From Streptomyces californicus (GTDB lineage Bacteria; Actinomycetota; Actinomycetes; Streptomycetales; Streptomycetaceae), in NCBI RefSeq assembly GCF_000717645.1, contig NZ_JNZZ01000009.1:138438-202437 (forward strand): a stretch of DNA of 64,000 nt, given 5' to 3'. The position numbers and the translations under genes are program-made. The notes under the pieces were generated by a model. It made no database searches. It was not told where the DNA came from and worked only from the letters and a program-made list of their open reading frames with translations. Numbering within the stretch: the first letter of the stretch is position 1; each line of letters begins with the position of its first letter. This document shows positions 56,912 through 64,000 of the stretch, piece by piece.

Positions 56912-58451
56912 GCCCATCCGCCGCGCCCTGGTCAGCGTCTACGACAAGACGGGGCTCGAAGACCTCGCCCGCGGTCTGCACGAGGCGGGCGTCGAACTCG
57001 TCTCCACCGGCTCCACCGCCGGGAAGATCGCCGCCGCCGGGGTCCCGGTCACCAAGGTCGAGGAGCTGACCGGCTTCCCGGAGTGCCTGGACGGCCGGGT
57101 CAAGACCCTGCACCCCCGCGTGCACGCCGGCATCCTCGCCGACCTGCGCCTGGACGCCCACCGCGAGCAGCTCGCCGAGCTGGGCGTCGAGCCCTTCGAC
57201 CTGGTCGTGGTGAACCTCTACCCGTTCAAGGCGACCGTCGCCTCGGGCGCCTCCGACGACGAGTGCGTCGAGCAGATCGACATCGGCGGCCCCTCGATGG
57301 TCCGCGCCGCCGCCAAGAACCACCCCTCCGTCGCCGTCGTCACCAGCCCCGAGCGGTACGCGGACGTCCTCGCGGCCGTCAAGGCGGGCGGCTTCGACCT
57401 GACCGCCCGCAAGCGGCTCGCCGCCGAGGCGTTCCAGCACACCGCCGCCTACGACGTGGCCGTCGCCTCCTGGTTCGCGGACGACTACGCGGCCGCCGAC
57501 GACTCGGGCCTCCCGGAGTTCCTGGGCGACACCTTCGCCCGCAAGAACGTCCTGCGCTACGGCGAGAACCCGCACCAGCCCGCCGCGCTCTACACCTCCG
57601 GCGACGGCGGCCTCGCCGAGGCCGAGCAGCTGCACGGCAAGGAGATGTCCTACAACAACTACACGGACACCGACGCCGCCCGCCGCGCCGCGTACGACCA
57701 CGCCGAGCCGTGCGTCGCGATCATCAAGCACGCCAACCCGTGCGGCATCGCGATCGGCGCCGACGTCGCCGAGGCGCACCGCAAGGCCCACGCCTGCGAC
57801 CCGCTCTCCGCGTTCGGCGGCGTCATCGCCGTCAACCGCCCGGTCACCGTCGAGCTGGCCGAGCAGGTCGCGGAGATCTTCACCGAGGTCATCGTCGCCC
57901 CGGCCTACGAGGACGGCGCCGTCGAGGTGCTGGCCCGCAAGAAGAACATCCGCGTGCTGCGCGCCCCCGAGGCCCCCGCCGCCGCGTTCGAGGTCAAGCC
58001 GATCGACGGCGGCGCGCTGCTCCAGGTCGCCGACCGCCTCCAGGCCGACGGCGACGACCCGGCCGGCTGGACGCTCGCCACCGGTGAGGCGCTCTCCGAG
58101 GACCAGCTGCGCGAGCTGGCCTTCGCGTGGAAGGCCTGCCGCGCGGTCAAGTCCAACGCGATCCTGCTCGCCAAGGACGGCGCGTCGGTCGGCGTCGGCA
58201 TGGGCCAGGTCAACCGGGTCGACTCCGCGAAGCTCGCCGTCGAGCGGGCGGGCGAGGAGCGGGCCGCCGGCTCGTACGCCGCGTCCGACGCGTTCTTCCC
58301 GTTCCCCGACGGCCTGGAGATCCTCACGGCCGCCGGGATCAAGGCCGTCGTCCAGCCCGGCGGATCGGTCCGCGACGAGCTGGTGATCGAGGCCGCGCAG
58401 AAGGCCGGCGTGACGATGTACTTCACGGGCACGCGCCACTTCTTCCACTGA
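56898..58451 (+). CDS. purH: Bifunctional AICAR transformylase / IMP cyclohydrolase
   Basis: 517 residues from the ATG at 56898, overlapping purN; GTG 56904 is an alternative. The N-terminal IMP cyclohydrolase (about 1-190) begins [20 protein letters not shown], with STGSTA and [13 protein letters not shown]. The transformylase domain has [19 protein letters not shown] and [12 protein letters not shown], and ends [11 protein letters not shown]. It makes the last two steps to IMP. The order purN-purH with overlap implies coupled synthesis. A 22-bp terminator stem follows at once. Confidence 0.97.
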   Translation: MSVNKPIRRALVSVYDKTGLEDLARGLHEAGVELVSTGSTAGKIAAAGVPVTKVEELTGFPECLDGRVKTLHPRVHAGILADLRLDAHREQLAELGVEPFDLVVVNLYPFKATVASGASDDECVEQIDIGGPSMVRAAAKNHPSVAVVTSPERYADVLAAVKAGGFDLTARKRLAAEAFQHTAAYDVAVASWFADDYAAADDSGLPEFLGDTFARKNVLRYGENPHQPAALYTSGDGGLAEAEQLHGKEMSYNNYTDTDAARRAAYDHAEPCVAIIKHANPCGIAIGADVAEAHRKAHACDPLSAFGGVIAVNRPVTVELAEQVAEIFTEVIVAPAYEDGAVEVLARKKNIRVLRAPEAPAAAFEVKPIDGGALLQVADRLQADGDDPAGWTLATGEALSEDQLRELAFAWKACRAVKSNAILLAKDGASVGVGMGQVNRVDSAKLAVERAGEERAAGSYAASDAFFPFPDGLEILTAAGIKAVVQPGGSVRDELVIEAAQKAGVTMYFTGTRHFFH

Positions 58452-58457
58452 TCGCTC

Positions 58458-58506
58458 CACGAGGACGGCGGCCGCACCCACTCCGGGTGCGGCCGCCGTC
58501 CTCGTG
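58458..58506 (+). terminator. Terminator after purNH
   Basis: A perfect 22-bp stem (58458-58479 with 58485-58506) with a 5-base loop, 6 bases past the purH stop. A 20-bp direct repeat (58501-58540, CTCGTGCGTCG type) follows. Confidence 0.9.
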
Positions 58507-58661
58507 CGTCGTTGTGCGTCCTCGTGCGTCGTGGTGCGTCGTACGGAAGAGGCTCGCCGCTCTGTTCTAATGACACGGCGTTCTCACGGCACGGCACAGC
58601 ACCCTCCTGACCGGACCCTTCGAGAACACGGCCGCAGCGATCCCCGGCGGGAGCAGTCACC

Positions 58662-60176
58662 GTGCTTGAGCTGAACAAGAGTGGAACGGACCGATCGGAG
58701 CCGGGGCGCCTGCCCGCCCAGGACCCGGGCCCGGACGCCCGCCCGGCGGACGGCTCCCCGGCCGCGGGGGAGGCCGCCCCCGCCCGCGTCCCGTGGCGCC
58801 CGTACCTCATCGCCGCCACGGTCCTCTGCGCGCTCTACTTCCTCTACGGGTACTTCCAGTGGGCCCGCTTCGGCTCGCCCTCCTGGGACCTCGGGATCTT
58901 CGAGCAGGAGGTCCGGGCGTACGCCGGGTTCGACGCCCCGGTCGTGAACATCAAGGGCCCCGGCTATCTGATCCTCGGCGACCACTTCTCCCCGATCGTG
59001 GCGCTGCTGGCCCCGCTGTACTGGGTCTGGCCGTCCGCCGCCGCCCTCCTCTTCGCCCAGGCCGCGCTGTTCGCCCTCGGCGCCGCCGTCGTCGGCCGTA
59101 CCGCACAGCAGGTCCTCGGCGGCCGTTCCGGCCTCTGCGTCACCGTCGCGTACGGGCTCTCCTGGGGCATCCAGGAGGCGGTCAAGGCCGACTTCCACGA
59201 GATCGCCTTCGCCGTTCCGCTGCTCGCCCTGGTCTGCCGGGCGCTGCTCCTGGAGCGGTACACGGCCGCCCTGCTCTGGTCGCTCCCGCTCGTCCTGGTC
59301 AAGGAGGACCTCGGCGCGACCGTCGCGGTCGTCGGCTTCCTGCTCTTCGTGTACGGCCGCCGGCTCCAGGGCGCGCTGCTCGCCGCGTTCGGGGTCGCCG
59401 CGTTCGTGGTCACGCTCATGGTGCTCATCCCGGCGGCCAGCAGCGCCGGAACGTACGACTACTGGCAGAAGATCGACAAGAACGGCGAGCAGGACGTCTC
59501 GATGCTGGACTCCGTCCTCGGCGTCCTCAACTCCTCGGTCAAGATCGAGATGCTGGTCTTCCTGCTCGGCATCACCGGTTTCCTGGCGCTGCGTTCACCG
59601 CTGACGCTGCTGATCGTCCCCACCCTCGGCTGGCGGCTGCTCTCGCAGGACAGCAACCACTGGGGCATGGTCTGGCACTACAGCGCGATCCTCATGCCGG
59701 TGCTCTTCCTCGCGCTGGTCGACGGCGTCCGCCGCAGCCGCGGTTCGCACCGCCCCTGGCTCGCCTCGTACGCCAAGGTCGCCGTCCCCGTCGCGGCCGC
59801 GATCGCCGTCGCGATGACCCAGCACCTGCCGCTGCGCGATCTGTTGCGCCCGGAGACCTACCGCACCGACGACGTCCGCAGCCAGACGGCGCGGGCGGCG
59901 CTCGACGCCATCCCGCCGGGATCGCGGGTCGAGACGGACATCACGCTGATGGCCCACCTCACCTCCGACCGCACCGTCTACTGGGTCGGCGGAGCGCCCG
60001 GCACCGCGCCCGACATCGTCGCCATCAACCTCGACTTCGGCTGGTCGCGCCCGATCGAGGACCCGGTGGCGTACGCCGAGCAGCTGCACCCCGAGGCGCG
60101 CTACCGGCTCAAGCACCGGGCCGGCAGCTTCGTGGTGATGGAGCGGACGACGCCGGCGCCGGACCGGTTCCGCTGA
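58662..60176 (+). CDS. DUF2079 multi-pass membrane protein
   Basis: 504 residues from a GTG at 58662 with GGGAG upstream. A charged Pro/Ala-rich leader of 45 residues is followed by about nine or ten membrane segments. Loop motifs SPSWDLGIFEQEVRAYA, GDHFSPIVAL and KADFHEIAFAVPLL are typical of DUF2079, which resembles GT-C glycosyltransferase membrane parts: the acidic-aromatic first loop (SWDLGIFEQ) is where such enzymes carry catalytic Asp. A soluble tail (about 400-504) contains a nucleotide-like LDAIPPGSRVETDITLMAHL. Function is unproven; envelope sugar transfer is the best guess. A -10-like TCTAAT lies at 58566-58571. Confidence 0.85.
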   Translation: MLELNKSGTDRSEPGRLPAQDPGPDARPADGSPAAGEAAPARVPWRPYLIAATVLCALYFLYGYFQWARFGSPSWDLGIFEQEVRAYAGFDAPVVNIKGPGYLILGDHFSPIVALLAPLYWVWPSAAALLFAQAALFALGAAVVGRTAQQVLGGRSGLCVTVAYGLSWGIQEAVKADFHEIAFAVPLLALVCRALLLERYTAALLWSLPLVLVKEDLGATVAVVGFLLFVYGRRLQGALLAAFGVAAFVVTLMVLIPAASSAGTYDYWQKIDKNGEQDVSMLDSVLGVLNSSVKIEMLVFLLGITGFLALRSPLTLLIVPTLGWRLLSQDSNHWGMVWHYSAILMPVLFLALVDGVRRSRGSHRPWLASYAKVAVPVAAAIAVAMTQHLPLRDLLRPETYRTDDVRSQTARAALDAIPPGSRVETDITLMAHLTSDRTVYWVGGAPGTAPDIVAINLDFGWSRPIEDPVAYAEQLHPEARYRLKHRAGSFVVMERTTPAPDRFR

Positions 60177-60194
60177 CGCGGCCGCCCGGCACAG

Positions 60195-60226
60195 CACGAG
60201 GGGCCGGATTCCTCCGGCCCCTCGTG
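60195..60226. terminator. Bidirectional terminator
   Basis: A perfect 14-bp stem (60195-60208 with 60213-60226) with a TTCC loop, between the convergent DUF2079 and RDD genes. Confidence 0.85.
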
Positions 60227-60263
60227 GTCGTGCGGACGCGCACCGTCGCCCCGCGGTTACCTC

Positions 60264-60971
60264 TTACTTCTTGATGACCAGCGTGCCGGCGGCGCGGTCG
60301 TGCCAGCCCTGGAGCTTGCCGGAGTTGTCGAAGAACGGCGACAGGTAGACCAGGATGGCCCCGATGTAGCAGAGGAAGGCGCCGACGATCGGGATGATGT
60401 AGCGGATGAAGCTGCCGCCGATGCCCGGAAGGCCGCCGCTGTTCTCCTTGACGACGCGCAGGCCGAGGGCGAGCTTGCCGACGGTGGCGCCGAGGAACGA
60501 GACCATCAGCCACTCGTAGAGCAGCGTGAAGACGGCGATGACGGCGATCCAGGTGAACATCACGGCGACGAGACTGGCGCCGGCGTCGTTCACGCAGTCG
60601 TTGTACTCGGGGGAGTAGGGCGAGTACGAGTCGCAGTCCTGCGCGATCCCGACGGCTCCGGCCAGCCCGACCGCCATCAGGATGCTCAGGATGATGCTCA
60701 TGACCACGCCGTCGATGGCGCGAGCGCCGAGGCGGCGGCCCATCGAGGCGATCTGGACGGTGCCCAGGGCCGGGATGTTGATGTAGCCGTTGTTGGCCTG
60801 GAGGGTGCCGGGCTGCTGCCCGCCCGCCTGGGGGTAGCCGTACCCCTGCTGCGGCACCCCTCCGGGAGCCTGCGGGTAGCCGTAACCGGGCTGCTGCGGC
60901 GGCTGGCCGGGCTGCTGCGGGGGCTGGCCGGGCTGCTGGGCGTACGGGTTATTGGGGTCGCCGAAACTCAT
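60264..60971 (-). CDS. RDD-family membrane protein
   Basis: 235 residues from the ATG at 60971 with GGAGGAAG upstream. A Gln/Pro/Gly/Tyr-rich cytosolic tail (about 1-70, with QPPQQPGQPP repeats) precedes the RDD domain: RRLGARAIDGVV (Arg-Asp pair), then two or three membrane helices, GKLALGLRVV, a further helix near FIRYIIPIVGAFLCYIG, and WHDRAAGTLVIKK, the RDD C-terminal signature. Two Cys lie in the first outside loop (QDCDSY, NDCVND). RDD proteins are of varied function, some in ion exchange. It is divergent from folD. Confidence 0.88.
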   Translation of the reverse strand: MSFGDPNNPYAQQPGQPPQQPGQPPQQPGYGYPQAPGGVPQQGYGYPQAGGQQPGTLQANNGYINIPALGTVQIASMGRRLGARAIDGVVMSIILSILMAVGLAGAVGIAQDCDSYSPYSPEYNDCVNDAGASLVAVMFTWIAVIAVFTLLYEWLMVSFLGATVGKLALGLRVVKENSGGLPGIGGSFIRYIIPIVGAFLCYIGAILVYLSPFFDNSGKLQGWHDRAAGTLVIKK

Positions 60972-61207
60972 GCGGGGTCTTCCTCCAACGATGCGCGGGG
61001 ACGTCGTGCCGCCCTGCGGGCACACGGAGGAAAGAGGTGTCAGCGATCCGCCCCCCGTTACTCCCTGCGGCACTGCGGACATCATGCTTATAAACGTGAA
61101 GTAAGTTTGTCCAGTCCAGCCCGTGAGCGTTGTGCAAGTGCAATGTGGGGCGGGTGGTGCGCGGCGGCAATTGGTAAGCGGGCGGGGTCATCCGCGAGGA
61201 TGGGCCC

Positions 61208-62089
61208 ATGACTGCCCAGATTCTCGACGGCAAGGCCACCGCTGCCGCGATCAAGTCCGACCTGACCGTCCGTGTGGCGGCCCTCAAGGACCGGGGTATC
61301 ACTCCCGGCCTCGGCACCCTGCTCGTCGGGGACGACCCGGGCAGCCGGTGGTACGTCAACGGCAAGCACCGCGACTGCGCGGAGGTCGGCATCGGCTCCA
61401 TCCAGCGCGAACTCCCCGACACCGCCACCCAGGAGGAGATCGAGGACGTCGTCCGGGAGCTGAACGCCAACCCGGAGTGCACCGGCTACATCGTCCAGCT
61501 GCCGCTGCCGAAGGGCATCGACACCAACCGGGTCCTGGAGCTGATGGACCCGGCGAAGGACGCCGACGGGCTGCACCCGATGAGCCTCGGCCGTCTCGTC
61601 CTCAACGAGACCGGTCCGCTGCCCTGCACCCCGCAGGGCGTCGTCCAACTGCTGCGCGCGCACGGTGTGGAGATCGCCGGGGCGCACGTCGTGGTCGTCG
61701 GACGCGGCGTCACCATCGGCCGGTCCATCCCGCTGCTGCTGACCCGCAAGTCGGAGAACGCCACGGTGACCCAGTGCCACACCGGCACCCGGGACCTCTC
61801 CGCCCATCTGCGGCAGGCCGACATCATCGTCGCCGCCGCCGGGGTCCAGCACCTGATCAAGCCGGAGGACGTGAAGCCGGGCGCGGCCGTGCTCGACGTC
61901 GGCGTCAGCCGCGACGAGAACGGCAAGATCGTCGGGGACGTGCACCCTGGGGTCCGCGAGGTGGCCGCCTGGGTCGCCCCGAACCCCGGGGGCGTCGGCC
62001 CGATGACCCGCGCCCAGCTGCTGGTCAACGTGGTCGAGGCGGCCGAGCGCGCCGCCGCCGAGGCCGCCGACGCCGCCACCGCGGGCTGA
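61208..62089 (+). CDS. folD: Methylene-THF dehydrogenase / methenyl-THF cyclohydrolase
   Basis: 293 residues; the ATG at 61208 follows GAGGAT. Catalytic Tyr49 and Lys53 lie in [16 protein letters not shown]. Further family blocks are [30 protein letters not shown], the NADP loop [12 protein letters not shown], and [18 protein letters not shown] at the C-terminus. It interconverts 5,10-methylene-THF and 10-formyl-THF, the cofactor used by PurN and PurH, so its location next to purNH makes functional sense. The stop is 5 bases before the DUF3017 gene. Confidence 0.97.
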   Translation: MTAQILDGKATAAAIKSDLTVRVAALKDRGITPGLGTLLVGDDPGSRWYVNGKHRDCAEVGIGSIQRELPDTATQEEIEDVVRELNANPECTGYIVQLPLPKGIDTNRVLELMDPAKDADGLHPMSLGRLVLNETGPLPCTPQGVVQLLRAHGVEIAGAHVVVVGRGVTIGRSIPLLLTRKSENATVTQCHTGTRDLSAHLRQADIIVAAAGVQHLIKPEDVKPGAAVLDVGVSRDENGKIVGDVHPGVREVAAWVAPNPGGVGPMTRAQLLVNVVEAAERAAAEAADAATAG

Positions 62090-62093
62090 CCCC

Positions 62094-62768
62094 ATGGGTG
62101 CTGGTACGAGTCCGGCCGACCCCGCCCCGGCGGGCCGGGCGGCGGACGGGCCGGACGGGGCTGCCGAGCCGTCCGCCGCGCGGCCCGGGGGCGGGTCGGC
62201 CGGGCGGGGCGACGGCGATTCCGCCGAGCGGCCTGCGGACGACTCCGCTTCCGCCTCCGCCGAGCAGGGCGGCGGTGAGCCCGCCGAGCGGTCCGCAGGC
62301 GCTTCCGCCTCCGACCCCGGTTCCGCCTCCGCCGCCTCCGCCGAGCAGGGGGGTGCGGCCCGCGGCCGAACCAGGTCGCGGCGGTTCCCCCGGTTCACCC
62401 GGGACACCGCCCGGCCCGAGGGCGGCGGCCGGGCGGCGTCCGGCGACGCGCCCGCCCCGGCCCGGCAGTGGCCACTGCTCACCGTGCTCTGCGCGGCGGG
62501 CCTCGGGCTGCTGATCGTGGCGCTGGACCCGTTCGCGGAGGCGTTCCGCACCGGGACCATCCTCATCGGCTGCGCGCTGATCACCGGCGCCGTACTGCGG
62601 TGGGCGGTGCCCTCGGTCGGGATGCTGGCGGTACGGTCCCGCTTCACCGACCTGGTCACGTACGGGCTGATGGGCACGTTGATCGTGCTGCTCGCACTGG
62701 TCGCGCAGCCCCGGCCGTGGCTCGACGTCCCGATCCTGGAGGACGCGGTCCGCTTCACGATCCGCTAG
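62094..62768 (+). CDS. DUF3017 membrane protein
   Basis: 224 residues from the ATG at 62094, 5 bases after folD. A low-complexity Ser/Ala/Gly/Glu-rich part with repeats like SAEQGG and PAERS covers 1-120. Three hydrophobic segments follow (about 128-145, 150-170, 185-205). The compact three-helix end resembles DUF3017, a family I recall downstream of folD in Streptomyces. No function is known. Close spacing implies cotranscription with folD. Confidence 0.82.
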   Translation: MGAGTSPADPAPAGRAADGPDGAAEPSAARPGGGSAGRGDGDSAERPADDSASASAEQGGGEPAERSAGASASDPGSASAASAEQGGAARGRTRSRRFPRFTRDTARPEGGGRAASGDAPAPARQWPLLTVLCAAGLGLLIVALDPFAEAFRTGTILIGCALITGAVLRWAVPSVGMLAVRSRFTDLVTYGLMGTLIVLLALVAQPRPWLDVPILEDAVRFTIR

Positions 62769-63336
62769 GAGGGCGTCCGGCGGCCGGTCGTCGGGCCGGG
62801 GGCGTGAGGCTCCGCCCGTGGTGTCCGTCCCTACCCCCGAGAAGGGACGGACACCACGGCGGAAACGGGGCGACCGGGGAAGAAGCCCCGATATGCGCCG
62901 AGATGGGCTGTCTTGCCCCGTCCCGCATCCAGCGTCATGGACATGAGGGACCGGAACAAGCGATCACTGTGGCCTGTGGCACGGAAGTGACCATTCCGGC
63001 ACGGTGTGATCGTCGCGCAACGATGGCAGACTGGCACGGCGCAGAGCCACGGCGCACGGCCACGGCGCACAGAGCGGTACGGAGCAGCGGTGCGGCTGCC
63101 GGGCGGTGACCGGCGCGGTGTTCGAGGCGCGGGGGACGCGCTCCCCGATCCGTGTGCTTCCGTGCGCCCCCTTGTCAGGAGCGGACGTCCGGCTCGACGC
63201 ACGCTCGGGGGCGGCCCGCCGCCGGGCCCGGACGGCCCTGCGGCGGACGGGCCGGGGAGCACGGGCCGGAGGCCGGCCACGGCGCGGTACAAGCAAGCAC
63301 ACCCCGGGGGACACGAAGGGGGAAGGGAAGAAGACC
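62769..63336. other. Long intergenic region before the HTH gene
   Basis: 568 bases with no convincing gene on either strand. It holds the terminator at 62816-62859, a run of short CACGGCGCA-type repeats near 63035-63075, and arms CGATCAC / GTGATCG around 62962-63012. TTGCCC near 62912 may be part of a promoter. Confidence 0.5.
62816..62859 (+). terminator. Terminator after folD-DUF3017
   Basis: A perfect 17-bp stem (62816-62832 with 62843-62859) with a 10-base loop, extended on the outside by GCC/GGC with one bulge. Confidence 0.9.
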
Positions 63337-64000
63337 ATGTCTCGTTGGAACGCTCTGCCCGAAGAACTCGATCCGCAGATCAGGGAGTTCGCCGGCCGAC
63401 TGCGCGGACTCGTCGGCCGGAGCGGGCTGACCCCCGACGCCTTGGCCGCCCGCACGGGGTGCGGCACGGCATCCTGGGAGCAGTACCTCGACGGGCGGCA
63501 ACTCCCCCCGCGCGAGGCCGTCGTGGCCCTCGCCGAGGTGACGGGCGTCCCGCCGCACCACCTCGCGTCCGTGTGGGAGCAGGCCGAGCGGGCCTGGAAC
63601 CGGGCGGAGACGGGCCACGGCGGGACGACGGACACCCTTCGCATCAGGCGGATACCGGGTGCGCTCGAACACCACGGCGCGGCGGGCCCCGGCGCCTTCG
63701 CGGCCGGCCCGCCCGGCGGCCCCGCCACCGCGAGCCCCGCCACCATGAGCCCCGGGCACGACGTGCCCCGCCAGCGCGGCGCCGAGACGGAGGCCCGCCC
63801 ACCCCAGCCGGACGCGCCCAGCACCTCGTATTCGCCGCACCCGGACGCCTCCTGGGCCCCCCAAGCGCCGGAAACGTACGCGCCCCACACCTCGCACGCG
63901 CCGGAGCCGGACGCCTCCTGGCCGCCCCATTCGCCGCAGTCCCACGCCCCCTGGACCCCCCACTCGCCGCAGCCCCACGCCCCCGGCGCCTCCCCCTCAC
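63337..64000 (+). CDS. XRE-type helix-turn-helix regulator (3' truncated by window end)
   Basis: The ATG at 63337 is preceded by AAGGGAAG. The frame is open to the last base, giving 221 residues without a stop. The N-terminal XRE-like fold (about 15-72) reads LRGLVGRSGLTPDALAARTG and then REAVVALAEVTGVPP; the helix-turn-helix part, LAARTGCGTASWEQYLDGRQ, resembles those of Streptomyces developmental regulators. After about residue 105 it becomes low complexity, with a PDASW, SPQ, HAP repeat rich in Pro, His and Ser. Many such proteins carry a C-terminal membrane or sensory domain, which would lie outside the window. Confidence 0.8.
   Translation, partial: MSRWNALPEELDPQIREFAGRLRGLVGRSGLTPDALAARTGCGTASWEQYLDGRQLPPREAVVALAEVTGVPPHHLASVWEQAERAWNRAETGHGGTTDTLRIRRIPGALEHHGAAGPGAFAAGPPGGPATASPATMSPGHDVPRQRGAETEARPPQPDAPSTSYSPHPDASWAPQAPETYAPHTSHAPEPDASWPPHSPQSHAPWTPHSPQPHAPGASPS

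Overview
This window is a very G+C-rich stretch of actinobacterial chromosome. Gene content and order point to Streptomyces or a close relative: GTG starts are common, there is a LAxTG sortase signal, NlpC/P60 hydrolases with a c-di-AMP riboswitch, a GuaB3-type protein, icmB, and the sucCD / perM / purNH / folD neighbourhood. I see no rRNA, tRNA, IS element, prophage or CRISPR array. It reads as core chromosome, with one conserved cassette of unknown function.

Layout. 0-2.5 kb: end of a GuaB3-type gene, a membrane protein, and a nucleotide-sugar dehydrogenase homologue that has lost two catalytic residues. 2.7-12.5 kb: glpD, then three related membrane-anchored Ser/Thr kinase genes; the middle one is a pseudokinase with a very large insertion. 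12.9-18.6 kb: a succinate-semialdehyde dehydrogenase read from a probably leaderless mRNA, a GMC oxidoreductase and a sortase-anchored surface protein. 19.1-21.4 kb: an AroQ chorismate mutase behind a likely attenuator (leader peptide with Phe and Tyr codons plus hairpins), divergent from guaA. 21.5-29.7 kb: Uma2-type protein, methyltransferase, class II aldolase, membrane proteins, and a PspC protein divergent from a PspC-domain histidine kinase/LuxR-type regulator pair (envelope stress). 29.7-38.7 kb: two NlpC/P60 hydrolases (one under a c-di-AMP riboswitch), the repair helicase gene pcrA, an M23 peptidase and a lipase-like hydrolase. 39.0 kb: icmB.

39.7-48.9 kb is the most interesting part: a divergent cassette of SWIM zinc finger and DUF5691-type genes (minus strand) and MoxR ATPase, DUF5682-type and VWA genes (plus strand, with ATGA overlaps). 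An MmpS-like lipoprotein gene lies between the arms. Both arms carry a motif matching the RecA-NDp/PafBC DNA-damage promoter (TTGTCRGTG-N8-TANNNT): a perfect match before the SWIM gene and a one-mismatch match before MoxR. pcrA in the same window has a one-mismatch match as well. The cassette is therefore predicted to be induced by DNA damage.

49-64 kb: sucCD with a Crp-like site at -41.5 of the predicted start, a membrane-tethered XRE/sigma-like fusion, perM, purN-purH, a DUF2079 protein, an RDD protein, folD, a DUF3017 protein and the start of an HTH regulator cut off by the window end. Many convergent or terminal gene ends are marked by long perfect hairpins. Names rest on motifs and remembered family features; no database search was run.
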